A stretch of 64,000 nucleotides of DNA from Chlamydomonas reinhardtii (taxonomy: Eukaryota > Chlorophyta > Chlorophyceae > Chlamydomonadales > Chlamydomonadaceae), in NCBI RefSeq assembly GCF_000002595.2, contig NC_057018.1, positions 694,206 to 758,205 of the forward strand, written 5' to 3'. The translations under genes and the position numbers were made by a program. Of the stretch, positions 1 through 11,721 are shown in pieces. Below the pieces are notes generated by a model that saw only the letters and a list, made by a program, of their open reading frames with translations, was not told where the DNA came from and searched no databases. Every line of letters begins with the position of its first letter. Position 1 is the first letter of the stretch.

Positions 1-671
1 GCTGCCGTGGCGGCGCCTCCATTGCCCGAGCGATACTGCATGTGGGAAGGAGTAGCGCGGCATGCACGTACATGGTGAGCTTATTATGAAGACATAAGGG
101 CCACAAGCCAAATCATGGCGTTGCCTTCCTACGATCACCGTACCTGCACGGCCTTGCGGAAGGCGTTGCTGATGGCGGCTGTGTCCTCCCGCTCCACCCA
201 GCCCGGCAGCTGGCAAGTCACGGCCGCTTGCAGCTCCTCCAGCGTTTCGTCATCCGAGGCAGCTGTGCCTCCACGGCCCCGGAAGCCACCACGCCCTCTG
301 CCGCGTCCGCCCATGCGGCCTTCGCCACGGCTGCTGCTGCTGGCGCCGCCGCCCCCAGCAGCCGCCTGCTCCAGCTGCCGGCTGGAAGGCGGGGGGACGG
401 CGGGGGCGATGGGGCGCCGGCCACCGCTGCCAGCGAGCACCGACGGCACAGAGCCACTCCGTGGGGAGAGGCTGCGCGACTCCAGCAGGACAGGTCGGGC
501 CGAGTAGGCCGAGCTCGGGCTCGCAAACGCCCTGGGCACCGTAGTGCCCGAGCGAACAGGCAGCAGCCCGCGTGACGCCGGGCGCGGTCCCTGGCTGACA
601 GCTGCAGATCCATAGCCGTAGCCATGCCTGCTGTTGCTGTACGCGCTGAGAGGCGGCCGGCTGGTGCGCAT
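1..671 (-). CDS. RAP-domain helical-repeat protein, paralogue copy 1 (5' part, runs off window)
   Basis: First exon 671-144 starts at an ATG giving MRTSRPPLSAYS and ends AISNAFRKAVQ. A 108-bp intron (143-36) has GTACGG and TGCAG ends. Exon 2 (35-1) begins YRSGNGGAA and leaves the window. The exon is near-identical to exon 1 of the whole copy at 3785-6459, and the reading frame is open across the junction. The segment is low-complexity with an Arg/Gly box (RGRGRGGFRGRGG). The repeats and RAP domain seen in the other copy would lie outside the window. The upstream 450 bp are also duplicated, so both copies probably share a promoter type. The ATG is chosen because it is the first in-frame one shared by both copies. 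RAP/OPR-type proteins usually bind organelle RNA; that role is family knowledge, not seen here. Confidence 0.75.
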
Positions 672-1238
672 GGCGAGCACTTTGGCTATTGAGCGATACA
701 AGCTACACAGATTACTCGACGTACCATGTACAGCTACTCATATGCCATAAAGTCGCCTCGGGTGCAAACGAGTGCGAGGAACGAAAGGTCAGCTACAGTG
801 CCTGCCGAAATAGAAGTCCAGGACAGGACCAATCCAGCAGTTGTGATCAGAATGACTAACAAGAAATGATTTGGAATGACCTCAGAAAGGAGGCTGGGCC
901 AGCTAGGCGTGAATGTCACGGCCGAGGGCACGCGCTGCATGCAACCCCCCTCTCCATCGCCGACAGCTGGTGGGGGCGGTGGGGCAGGGTCCCAATCGCC
1001 TGCGCCCCTCGCCTCTTCGCATACATTCCTTCCCCAGCACATTTCGGCGATCCAACCCCTTGCTTTTGGTTGAGTAGTTGCGAAGCGCGCCAGAGCGCGC
1101 CGATCCACCAGGCTCGTGTGTCATAAGCAGGGTTGCAGTACGCGACCCTCTCTCCAAAATACGCGTATTAATACGGCGTACTAGGATTTCTCACAACGTA
1201 TTTTCCAACGTACTAGCCGACGAGGGCAGCGTACAGTA
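1..1238. repeat. Distal copy of a tandem gene duplication (partner 5718-7300)
   Basis: The start of exon 2, the intron, exon 1, upstream region and a hAT-type MITE of RAP copy 1 are repeated in the same order and orientation at 5718-6960 and 7262-7299. Differences are scattered substitutions plus a 68-bp longer intron and a roughly 300-bp insertion in the partner. Similarity ends near 1230 and 7300. The duplication therefore included regulatory DNA. Confidence 0.85.
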
Positions 1239-1278
1239 CGTAGTACATAGTACGCGTACTACGAACTACGCAACCCTG
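1128..1278. mobile_element. hAT-type MITE, complete
   Basis: Terminal inverted repeats start CAGGGTTGC at both ends. The block AGTACGCG recurs just inside each end, offset by nine bases on the right. An exact 8-bp target duplication, GTCATAAG, flanks the element at 1120-1127 and 1279-1286. CAGGG-type termini and 8-bp duplications are hallmarks of the hAT superfamily. At 151 bp with no reading frame it is non-autonomous. The same element, with the same left flank, lies upstream of RAP copy 2, so it inserted before the gene duplication. Confidence 0.85.
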
Positions 1279-1286
1279 GTCATAAG

Positions 1287-2403
<1,117 letters not shown>

Positions 2404-2595
2404 TATGCACACATGCAACCCGCAGATAGAAACGCCGCAACACATGTGTACGCCCTGATCCTCATCTGAGCAAGCAACTTAACGCCAGTCTATTGCCTGT
2501 TTGCAGCCAACAACATCCATCCGGATTGTTCATCAGAACCTCCACGCCTCGAGACCCCAATCAGAGTCACCCGCTTGGCCTCTCTTCAGCACATC

Positions 2596-2947
2596 TGTAA
2601 CGCGGGTACTTCCCGTTCCTGACAACTTCGAAGGGCCTTTTCCCGTCGTTACAATTGGTATCGAGACCACCCAGCGTTCCGATGGTATAACAGCCGGAGG
2701 TCGCTGGTTCGAGTCCTGAGAACGTCGGAATTTGGCTTCGCTCAAAAAACCGGCACTAGGGGATTGCATACCGTGGTGCCTTCTCGACGCGGTGACGGGT
2801 AATGCCGGCCGTGGTGTCAAAATTAGGTTTCTGGCGAGCAGTCACATTCGCAGATCCACCCGAGGACGTGTGATCCAAGGGGGGGAGAATGTAACGCGGG
2901 TACTTCCCGTTCCTGACAACTTCGAAGGGCCTTTTCCCGTCGTTACA
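2596..2947 (+). mobile_element. TRIM: terminal-repeat retrotransposon in miniature, structurally whole
   Basis: Two 58-bp direct repeats (2596-2653 and 2890-2947) look identical and run TGTAACG to CGTTACA, the TG..CA form of LTRs. A primer-binding-site-like TGGTATCGAGACCA follows the left repeat after two bases (2656-2669). A purine tract (2877-2889) directly precedes the right one. The 5-bp target duplication ACATC flanks the element (2591-2595, 2948-2952). The roughly 236-bp interior has no coding capacity and includes a tRNA-like B-box string (GGTTCGAGTCC). These parts define a TRIM, a non-autonomous LTR-retrotransposon class mobilised in trans. Matching LTRs suggest a young insertion. It carries no gene and is treated as a fossil. 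Confidence 0.88.
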
Positions 2948-2952
2948 ACATC

Positions 2953-3330
2953 CGCCATGCATGGGGCGTGGCCGTCATCACTCATCACACGCGCCGCGAG
3001 GGCCGTGCAGTAGCTGGGGGCTGCCGAGACTGCTGTGGCTAATGCTGCTGCTACCGGGGCTTGAAGTGGCAGCAGCTGTGCCCGTGGTGCGGACTGGCGC
3101 TCCCACTGCCGGTTCAGCTGCCATCACCACCACCTTCTGCAGCCGGCGCAGCAGGTAGGCCTCCTGCTCCTCGGCAGTTTGATTGCAGGCGGTCCCATTC
3201 CAGCTGGTTGAGTTCCCCAACGGCTGGCTGCGTCGCGCGCTAGCTGGATTGCTAGCCGCCGCATGCCAGGAGAACACGTTTCTCCGAACACCGCCATCGC
3301 CCACAGGCTGTTTGCCAGACCTTTCTTACG
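2953..3330 (-). pseudogene. RAP-gene C-terminal remnant with internal deletion
   Basis: On the minus strand the segment reads LANSLWAMAVFGETCSPGMR and then AEEQEAYLLRRLQKVV and a Ser/Pro-rich tail. These match two separate parts of the whole RAP gene (near 4560-4610 and 3960-4030). The roughly 430 bp between them in the parent, covering most of the RAP domain, are missing, and the joined parts are in different frames. It has no promoter or exon 1. It is a decayed duplicate, not a gene. Confidence 0.8.
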
Positions 3331-3357
3331 GTAGTCAGTGACTCCGTCACTCATCAC

Positions 3358-3395
3358 TCATGACACGCGCCGCGGGGGCCGTGCTAGCAGCTGGG

Positions 3396-3426
<31 letters not shown>

Positions 3427-3480
3427 ACTACCGGGGCGTGCAGGGGCAGGAGCAGCGGCGGCGCCCGCCGGCGACGGAGG
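3358..3480 (-). pseudogene. Second RAP-gene C-terminal remnant
   Basis: The segment resembles the last roughly 110 bp of the whole RAP gene (3787-3900) in the same orientation, with a short expansion of GCT repeats. It directly abuts the preceding remnant, so at least two truncated C-termini lie downstream of the intact copy. Confidence 0.65.
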
Positions 3481-3486
3481 TTAAGG

Positions 3487-3632
3487 GCGGCCACACACAC
3501 ACATGCGGTATGCACACACGCAATCTGGGGAAACGCCGCAACACATGTGTACGTCCTGATCCTCCTCTGAGCAAGCAACCAGTCCACTGCCTGTTTGCAG
3601 CCAAAAACATCCGGATTGTTCAATAACTGCCT
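3487..3632. repeat. Short interspersed repeat, second copy of about 2274-2530
   Basis: Both copies begin GGCGGCCACACACA and continue with CGGTATGCACACA. Both then share CGCAACACATGTGTACG, CTGAGCAAGCAA, TGCCTGTTTGCAGCCAA and CCGGATTGTTCA. The main difference is CA-tract length. No terminal inverted repeat or coding frame was found, so the class is unknown. Confidence 0.7.
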
Positions 3633-3738
3633 GCAAGCCTCTATACCCTAAACAGTTCTCCTGTCCTTAGCTACAGCCGACAGCGCATTGGGGACGCTGT
3701 CAGCAATCACAAAACGCATCCCAGGATGACAGGATCGC

Positions 3739-3743
3739 TTACA
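3739..3743 (-). terminator. Putative TGTAA poly(A) signal of the RAP gene
   Basis: TGTAA on the minus strand lies 42 bp after the stop at 3785. TGTAA is the usual poly(A) signal in volvocine algae. Confidence 0.55.
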
Positions 3744-3784
3744 GACGCGGCCACCACCTACTACCGCCGTACACCGCCCACCAC

Positions 3785-6459
3785 TCACACGCGCCGCCGC
3801 GGGGGCCGTGCCAGCAGCTGGGGGCTGCCGGGACTGCCGCTGCCGGGGCTGCTGCTGCTGCTACCGGGGCGCGCAGGGACAGGAGCAGCGGCTGCGCCCG
3901 CCGCCGGTGTGCCAGCTGGGGCCTTCCCTGCCCCCTTAGCTGCTGCCGCCGCCGCCTGCGTTTCGGCAGCCGCCACCACCTCCTGCAGCCGGCGCAGCAG
4001 GTAGGTCTCCTGCTCCTCCGGGCTCCTCCGGCCCTCCCACTCCCAGTGCGGCACCACCAGAACGCCGCCCTCCCTAAACGCCCGCTGCAACTGCCGAATG
4101 CGCATGCCTATACCGCCCTCCAGCAAGATGGCTCCTTCCCGCTGCCGACTGCGGAGGACGCGTTTTAACCCGATCCACTCCACCGCCACCTGCCGCCCGT
4201 CGCTCAGCCCCACCACCGCAGCCATTGGCGCCAACACGCCTGGCACAACAGCATCCGCTTGTACGGACTGGATGCTCAGGCCTCCTGCTGCTGTCTCTCT
4301 ACCGTGCTGCTCAAGCCGCCGCAGCGTTCCGATGAGCTGCTTCTGGTTAGCATGAAGAGGCTTGGTTTCCTCCCGCCGTGCAGCGACCACCGCATCCATT
4401 GTCGCCTGCAGACTGCTGCTGTCGCGCAGGGCCGCCGCCACCTCGCCGCCTAGCTCCTGCTGTGCCTGCCACAGCTGGGTGAGTTCCTCAATCGTGAAGT
4501 CGTCCCAACGGCTAGCTGCGTCGCGCGCTAGCTGGATTGCTAGCCGCCGCATGTCGGGAGAACACGTTTCTCCGAACACCGCCATCGCCCACAGGCTGTT
4601 TGCTATGTCCTGATGGTTTAGCGCCTGCTTGCCACCCCACAGCAGCTCGCCCAGCCGGCCGCACACTGCCGCCTCCAAACCGGCGTGCCGCAGCTGCAGC
4701 ACCGCCAGCGCATACAGCGTGTTCGCGCACTCCTGCCCATTGACACCATTGGCGCGCATGGCTGCTGCGCCCGCGTCTAGCAGTACTGGCGGCGGCTGGT
4801 GGCGCATCAACGCAAGCGCGTACAACAGGTTGGCCCAAGCCTGTGGTGTTGCTGTCGCCATTGTGCCCGGCCGCATAGCTGCATCCAGGGCTGCCGTAAC
4901 CCACTGCCGCTGCTCCTCCGGTGCCTCCGGGCCCACGCCGAACCCCATCTTGGCGAGGGCCCAGGCCGAGTTGCTGATGTCCTGGGCAACGTATCCGGCG
5001 AGGCTCCGCCGCACGTCCTCTGCCGCAACCGCCACCGTCAGCTGTGCCTGGTCGCTGCCCAGCTGCAACCCCTCCAGAGCCAGCAGGATGTTCGACAGGT
5101 GCTGCGAATTGAATGCTTCAGCGAGCTCCGGTGTCCGGAGCCGCCGCAGCGCCTCCCCGCACAATACCTGAACCGCGGACCGGTATGCTGGCCCCGTGCA
5201 ACCAAGAGCCTCGAGAGCCCAGAGGCTGTTGCTGAGCGCCTGTGGCGTCATGTTACCCGCAGCCGCCGCGCCCGCCTCTGCAAGTCGCTGCAGCAGTTCT
5301 GCGTCCGCGAGCCCCAGCTTGGCGCACGCCCACAGGCTATTGGACACGTCCTGCGCGTTGAAGCCGTGCCCGACTGCCGCTGTGAGCCTGCCCTTTATCT
5401 CATCCGCCAGCGCGCCAACGCTGTCCGACTCGGCTGGATCCCAGGCGGCCCCGCCCTGCCGCTGCCAGTCCTCCCGCAGCTTGCCCAGCGCATAAAGCGC
5501 AAGAGACAGGTCCATGGGGGTTGCCGCCGCAATGACTGCCGGGTCTAGCAGCCGCTGCAACAATGCATTCGCCAGCTGCGCCTCTGGGCCCTTGCTGCCA
5601 ATCCCAGCCTTCCCCAGAGCCCACAGCGGCATGCGACAGTCAATCGCTTTCCGAATGCGTGGCACGAGCGGCAGATAGGCGGCTGAGAGGTCAGCAATGA
5701 TGCCGGAGCTGATGCGAGCTGCCATGGCGGCGCCTCCATCGGCCGAGCGAAGCTGCATGTGGGAAGGAGTAGCGCGGCATGCACGTACATGGTGAGCTTA
5801 TTATGAAGACATAAAGGCCACAAATCAAGTCATACAGATTAATGCAGCCCACACGGTCACAGGACATCTTGCTTGCATGCGCAGCACCCTCTCCAGCACC
5901 GCTCATTTCCTTCCTACGATCACCGTACCTGCACGGCCTTTCGGAAGGCGTTGCTGATGGCGGCTGTGTCCTCCCGCTCCACCCAGCCCGGCAGCTGGCA
6001 AGTCACGGCCGCTTGCAGCTCCTCCAGCATTTCATCATCCGAGGCAGCTGTGCCTCCACGGCCCCGGAAGCCACCACGCCCTCTGCCGCGTCCGCCCATG
6101 CGGCCTTCGCCACGGCTGCTGCTGCCGGCGCCGCCGCCCCCAGCAGCCGCCTGCTCCAGCTGCCGGCTGGAAGGCGGGGGGACGGCGGGGGCGATGGGGC
6201 GCCGGCCACTGCCGACAGCGAGGACCGTCGGCACAGAGCCACTCCGCCGTGGGGAGAGGCTGCCCGACTCCAGCAGGGCAGGTCGGGCCGAGCTCGGGCT
6301 CGCAAACGCCCTGGGCACCGTAGTGCCCGAGCGAACAGGCAGCAGCACGCGTGACGCCGGGCGCGGTCCCTGGCTGACAGCTACATAGCCATAGCCGTAG
6401 CCATGCCTGCTGTTGCTGTACGCGCTGAGAGGCGGCCGGCTGGTGCGCATGGCGAGCAT
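3785..6459 (-). CDS. RAP-domain helical-repeat (OPR/FASTK-like) protein, whole copy
   Basis: Two exons, 6459-5929 and 5752-3785, flank a 176-bp intron (GTACGG..TGCAG). They join in phase as FRKAVQ|LRSADGG for 832 aa. The N-terminus is Ser/Gly/Arg-rich with an RGG-like box (RGRGRGGFRGRGG), possibly part of an organelle-targeted or RNA-contacting region. Exon 2 carries degenerate helical repeats: VSNSLWACAKLGL, LSNSLWALEALG, ISNSAWALAKMG, CANTLYALAVLQL, IANSLWAMAVFG. A C-terminal RAP domain follows (VEWIGLKRVLRSRQREG to VLVVPHWEWEG, then YLLRRLQEV). A Pro/Ser/Ala tail ends it. Such proteins usually bind specific organelle transcripts and act in their stability or translation; the target here is unknown. 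The ATG at 6459 is the first in frame; the ATG at 6450 is the one conserved in copy 1. TGTAA lies 42 bp past the stop. Confidence 0.9.
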
Positions 6460-6896
6460 GTTGGCTAATGAGCGATACAAGCTACACAGATTATTCAACG
6501 TACCATGTACAGCTACTCATATGCCATAAAGTCGCCTCGGGTGCAAACGAGTGCGAGGAACGAAAGGTCAGCTTTGGAAGCGCAAGTCCAGGAATGGCCC
6601 AATCCAGCAGTTGTGATCAACGTGACTACAAGAGTTTATTCGGTATGACTTCAAGAATGAGGCTGGGCCAACTAAGCGTGAATTTCACGGCCGAGGGCAC
6701 ACGCCGCATGCAACCTCCCTCTCCATCGCCGACAGCTGGTGGGGGCGGTGGGGCAGGGTCCCAATCGCCTGCGCCCCTCGCCTCCTCGCATACATTCCTT
6801 CCCTAGCGCATTTCGAAGATCCAACCCCTTGCTTTTGGTTGAGTATTTGCGAAGCGCGCCAGGGCGCGCCGATCCACCAGGCTCGTGTGTCATAAG

Positions 6897-7299
6897 CAGG
6901 GTTGCAGTACGCGACCCTCTCTCCATAATACGCGTATTAATACAGCGTACTAGGATTTCTAGTACAGTACATTAAAATACGGTGCATAATGTGCTGGGCC
7001 AGGAACTCCGGGAGGGAAGCCGACGCAAAGACGGCACGCGTGCCCGCACCATGCCCGAGTCGGTGTGAATTTGGAGTTGCGCGGCCATAGTCTTCTAGCG
7101 GAATTTCCTTCAACTTACTATACTCATATTGTATATTGTTATAAGGAAACACAGCTGCAGTGCGGAGAGCTGCCATGGTTCGCGAACTTCGACGGACATC
7201 CTTTCCAGCACCCCTCGCCCCGCCACGGCGCTGCCACGGCCCACCCCGCTGGTTTCCCCAGCACAACGTATTTTCCAACGTACTAGCCGACGAGGGCAG
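6897..7299. mobile_element. hAT-type MITE of copy 2, split by a roughly 300-bp insertion
   Basis: 6897-6960 matches the left 64 bp of the MITE at 1128-1278, with the same flank GTCATAAG (6889-6896). 7262-7299 matches its bases 1192-1229. The intervening 6961-7261 is absent from copy 1. The right terminus was not found. The insertion shows no clear terminal repeats of its own. Confidence 0.65.
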
Positions 7300-8267
7300 A
7301 ACAATTACTTGGCTCCAGGGGTGCCCCTGCTTAGCTCTAGGGCCTCTCCCTCAGCATGCTTTCTCGCATGGCGCACCGCCTTCGTCCCGCTGTCCAGGTG
7401 AGAATACGAGTCCGCATAACAGCTGCACCCCAGGGGCTCTACGGGGGCTCGAAGGCAGCAACTTCCAAGGCACACGCAACACGACACTGAGTTCGACTTA
7501 GCCACTTAGCCCCCTTGTCGGAAATGTGGCTTGCATCTAGCAGAAGTCCCAATTGCCTCGCTACACATATGAAGCTGCTGCTAACAATAATGCACCGGGC
7601 GAGGATAGCCCACGCCTCGTGCCTCAGGCTGCGCCTAACGCTGACCACCTTCACGCCTGCCAACACCTTACAAGTCGCGTAGGACAACGCCCAGCTAGGC
7701 GCACATCCAGTGGTCCACGTGGTCAGTGGCGCCCACGACAAAGCACAGGCTAAGTGCTTCCATGCAACGCCCGCCTCGCTCCCCAATCTTTGTCCACACT
7801 CGTTTGACTTCAATCCATTCATCAGTGCACGGCTTCTCGCGCTCCTGCCGCCTGGCTTCAGCCCAATCCCTTCTGTGTCTATTATTACGAGTACCTGTCC
7901 TGTTGCTACGTTGACCTCCAGCTTTTCGTCCGCAAACAGTGCCGCCGCCAGCCGTCAATGTGCCGCAGGGTTCCTCCACCGTCCTGGCCTTGACCTCCCT
8001 ATGCATGCGTGCGCATTGTTGGGCTGAACTGATGGCGATGCCCTGAGCCGCCGTCCGCTTACGGCCGCCATGATAGGGACGAGGGCAGGACCGAGGCAGC
8101 ACAGCTGCGTGTTGTTCCAGCATTACCTGTCACCAAACCGTGAACAAGAGCCATAGGCAAAGCCTGAAGTCAACTTCGTTGCAAGGCACACGTGGCGTTA
8201 GGTGGCCTCAACACGAGGTCCTCGCTAGGCACGCTGACATGCTGATGCACTTGACCAACTTACCCCC
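7300..8267. other. No supportable gene
   Basis: Several short frames exist on both strands. None has a recognisable motif or a splice-consistent exon chain. It may be the 3' region of the gene at 8268-8758. Confidence 0.45.
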
Positions 8268-8758
8268 TTACGGGCTCACGGTCTTCTCCAGCACTCCGTG
8301 CGCCTCGCTGCGGAAGCCGAGGTGCGTGGCGATGCACACAAGGAGCTCTGCCTGTCGCAGGCTCAGCGGCGGCCCAAATCGCAGCAGTTCCGTTTTGAAC
8401 CTGAGGGCAACCAGGTAAAGTATCAGAAACGGACCTTGCCTGCCGCAACACAACCGTCTTCGACTACCTCGACACACGGATCCAGGAGCGCACCGGGTCA
8501 TGAAGCGCGTGGCGTTCAGGTTGTGGATGTCGTCTGACAGGTCCCGGAAGATGGTCACAATCTCGGCTCCCGGGTTGGAGAACCTGAAATCAGGACTGCC
8601 CAGTAGGAACGCTGCTTCAAATGCATAACATTGTGGCTCTTACCCGTGATGCGCCGCGCACTGGGCCAGGTTCTCATTCTTCTTGAAGTACGCACGCCAC
8701 TTCTCGGCGCGCTGCAGGCCCTTGTACGCCTTCGGCATGCACTCTGCCTCCACAAACT
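8268..8758 (-). CDS. Unidentified small protein, three C-terminal exons (R3H-like end?)
   Basis: Exons 8758-8644, 8583-8494 and 8400-8268 have clean GT-AG borders and consistent phases, giving 111 aa to the stop. The chain reads FVEAECMPKAYKGLQRAEKW, then FSNPGAEIVTIFRDLSDDIH, then LSLRQAELLVCIATHLGF before SEAHGVLEK. The composition is that of a folded protein rather than a low-complexity frame. The end resembles the nucleic-acid-binding R3H pattern (R, helix, LGL, S..G), but the usual His after Arg is absent, so this is weak. The first exon starts with a split codon, so at least one upstream exon is missing and could not be placed. It may belong to the next gene. Confidence 0.55.
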
Positions 8759-8986
8759 CTGCGACAGGGGGTCACAGACATCATGTGAAGTTGGATACTG
8801 GCTCCAAGGATGAACAAAGCAACTGTGCATGGAGAAGGGACGTGCCCGGTGGCCCCTTGCCGCCAAACCCTCAATATTCCCACCAGCCACCTGAGCCTAT
8901 GCCTGAGCACGCTGGTTGCACAATGCAAGCCCCAGCACTCGCCGATAACCCAAACAACCCTACCAATCAGCCCCCGGGTGGCCGAG

Positions 8987-11721
8987 CTAGCCAACAAGGC
9001 CGCCGAAGTTGGCTAGCTCCTGGTCCTTCTTGGCAGCAAGCACCTCAAGGTCCTTCTTGGCTAGCTTCAGCTCCGTTTGTAAAAAGCTTAGACTCTGCAA
9101 CAAGTGCAAAATGTGGTGGCGGTGGTGGCGGTGGTGGTGATTCCAAAACCCAAAAGACCAGAAATCGAAAGCCCGAGGCTGGTGGGGTTGAAGGGTTCGG
9201 TTATGGGTAGTCCGACACGACACGTACGGGGGGTTTCCACTTTCCAGTCCTGATTAGTTCGGCGAAGAAGGCAATAAACAGGCGATGCGGCGTACAGGCT
9301 CTATACCGAAGGGGGGTTGGGAGTTTACTGGTCTTGGAGGTTGAGATGACCATATGGGGATTCGTGTGCCGCGTTCCTGCAGCTTCCCTGCCACAGTCCC
9401 ACCCCCTGCCTCCAACCCTCTAGGTTGGGGGCCCCCTTGTCACCCCTGTTGCCCTTGATGCTGCTGCCGCCTCTCCCTGGCCCCTCCTCACCTCCTCGGC
9501 CTTCACACGCTTGGAGGCCTTCCCGGCGGTGACCACCTGCAGGTGGGCGCAGCGCAGGCAGGACACACACTGTAACACCAACACCAACATCGGCAACAGG
9601 CACAGGACCCGCGCCCACCCACCCCATCCACTCATCCCCCCCGATCCATCTCCCCAGCTGCAGGCGCGCGCCGCCTAGTACGCAAGCATGGGTCGCGGTA
9701 GGTACAGGTGTCAAGGAGCAACTGGCTCCGGGGTGCTAGCCGGCTGCAAGAGTGCAACACTCAAGGTCCTAGTGTGCTGGGAGCGCAGGTGCACGCGCCG
9801 GCGCCCTGCCCCAACCGCCCCGACCCGCCCTGTCTCGCCTGCACCTGTAGTATTCGCCAGCCCTCTCCCCAATCCCGTTCCCTCAACCTCCAACCCGTGC
9901 CCCCGCTGTTCCAAATCTCACCCCCACCTCACCCACACCCGTTGCTGCCCCGCCCGCCTCGCGGTCCCCCGGTACCCGACAACCTCCGCTCTGGTCGCAC
10001 CTTGCCCGGCTGCTGGATGGCCTCCTGCGCGCCCCGCGCAGGCGAGTTCTCCAACTCCTCCTCCTCCGCCTCCTCCTCCTCCATAAAGCCGCTGTTCTGG
10101 TTTTTCTTGTGCTTGGCCGCCGGCGCCTCCGCCGCCTCCTCCTCCACCTCGGCGTGCTTCGGCGGCGGAGGCGCAGGCGGCCAAGCACAAGAAAAACCAG
10201 AACAGCGGCTATATGGAGGAGGAGTTCTCCAACTCCTCCTCGGCGTGCTTCGCCTGCTTGTCCTTCTGCTTGTGCTTCTGCGCGGCATTACACATTAACA
10301 TTACGGTAGACGTCATTCATCCCCCGGACGGAACCGCCGGCGTCGGGCGCCAGCGGCCCGCGGGAGGCTTGTTCAAGGTCCTGGTGTGCAGAGGGTGCAG
10401 CTGCATGTGCAGGCGCCCCGCCCTGACCACCCCCTACCGGCCCTATCCCCCTTGCACCTGGGGCTAGCACACCCGGCACCCTTCCCGCCAGCCCCCGGGC
10501 TTCGTCTCCCCTGTTCCGTCCCCACTGGCCCAACCCGTGTCATCTGCTGCTCCAAGCCCTCCTTTCCTTCTCGCCCACACCACACACCCGTTGCTGCCCC
10601 GCCCGCCTCGCGGTCCCCCGGTTCCCGACAACCTCGGCTCTGGTCGCACCTTGCCCGGCTGCTGGATGGCCTCCCGCGCGCCCCGCGAAGGCGAGTTCTC
10701 CAACTCCTCCTCCTCCATATAGCCGCTGTTCTGGTTTTTCTTGTGCTTGGCCGCCGGCGCCTCCTGTGCCTCCGCCTCCTCCTCCTCCACCTCGGTACGC
10801 TTGGTTATCTTGTCCTTCTTCTTGTGCTTCTGCGCGGCATTACACATTAACATTACGGTAGACGTCATTCATCCCCCGGACGGAACCCATCTGCGCGGAC
10901 CCGTACTAGACTGAGACGCCATTCATTTATCACACGTGCCCGCATGTCATGCAGCCCCTCCCTCCTGGCTTGGCGCTACCGTCTAGCAAGTGAACCCCAA
11001 ACCTTGAGCAGCCGCCCCCGCCACCCCACCGCCCCGCCAGGTCCTCCCCACCTTATCGGACTTGGGCGCCTCCTGCGCGGCCTCCCCCTGTTGCGGGTAT
11101 GCAGGGGAACAGGAGGCTGGTGAGGAGCTGGTGACGGCGGCGGTGACGGCGGCGGTGACGGCGCCCTGCCTGCCCCAGCGAACCGGTGCAGGGGCCGCCC
11201 CCCTCTCGAGCAATCCAGGACTAGAACCCCACTTGCCCACCGTCCGCCAACCGGGACACATCTCGCACCTTCTTGTGCTTCGTCTTGTCCTTCTTGCCCT
11301 TCTTGCTATCCTCCTCCGGCGGAGCCGCCTCTTCAGCCTTCGCCCACTGATCCTTCTTGACCTTCTTCGACTTCTTCCCCACTTGAGCCTGAGGGTTTCG
11401 GGCGGGGGGAGGTATGTTCGGCAGCGTCAGCACCCGACGCCGCCCCGAATGCCACGCGCTTCTTTAGAAAATCGGTTCGTTGTGTGAAGCATGGGGTCCT
11501 GAAGCGCTCTGCTCGCCGTTGCATCCGATTTCCCGCGAGGTATCCCTGAGGAGGTATCCCTGAGGAGGTGCTACCTAACTCCGCCAGCGGCCAATTTAAT
11601 TTCTCAGAGCGACCCAACGGAATGTCGGTTCGGCTGCCGATTTGGCCAAAGGCCGCCTGCGTCGCAAACTTACCGCGACGTCCTCTGCAGCCAAGCCGTT
11701 CTTGCGCTTGTCATTGGCCAT
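8987..11721 (-). CDS. Lys/Glu-rich, partly coiled-coil protein
   Basis: All exons join in phase 0: 11721-11674 (MANDKRKNGLAAEDVA), 11388-11269, 11087-11052, 10829-10650, 9536-9492 and 9094-8987. The product is 178 aa. It is strongly charged, with KKSKKVKKDQW, KKGKKDKTKHKK, TEVEEEEAEAQE and a final helix, ELKLAKKDLEVLAAKKDQEL, of coiled-coil type. Basic and acidic KKxK/E stretches are common in nucleolar and ribosome-biogenesis factors. No catalytic domain is visible, so function is unassigned. A second, damaged version of exon 4 lies at 10277-10001. The first exon and start region are mirrored on the opposite strand (11816-11907). The exon chain rests on splice signals and frame only. Confidence 0.55.
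10001..10277 (-). pseudogene. Duplicated exon 4 disrupted by an inverted segment
   Basis: It starts with the same acceptor (GCCGCGCAG) and KHK..KDK codons as exon 4 (10829-10650) and ends with the same QQPGK and donor. Between these an inverted copy of the AKHKKNQNSG part (10178-10225, now readable on the plus strand) faces the normal copy (10081-10120). The frame meets a stop in the inverted part. It is probably skipped or non-functional. Confidence 0.6.

Larger units (their letters stand above)
2485..3401. repeat. 917-bp segment repeated without visible change at 31220-32136
   Basis: The segment holds a TRIM retroelement and a RAP-gene remnant. The copy 28,735 bp further on has the same sequence at every place compared, with no length change. 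The distal copy begins three bases after an assembly gap and is fused at its right end to duplicated F-box-gene sequence. Confidence 0.95.

Noticed and set aside
2656-2715. tRNA gene suggested by GGTTCGAGTCC
   Set aside because: No full cloverleaf; the T-stem pairs poorly and the string lies within the TRIM.
4629-5548. Long plus-strand frames opposite the RAP gene
   Set aside because: Antisense shadows of a GC-rich coding exon with clear RAP-family motifs on the minus strand.
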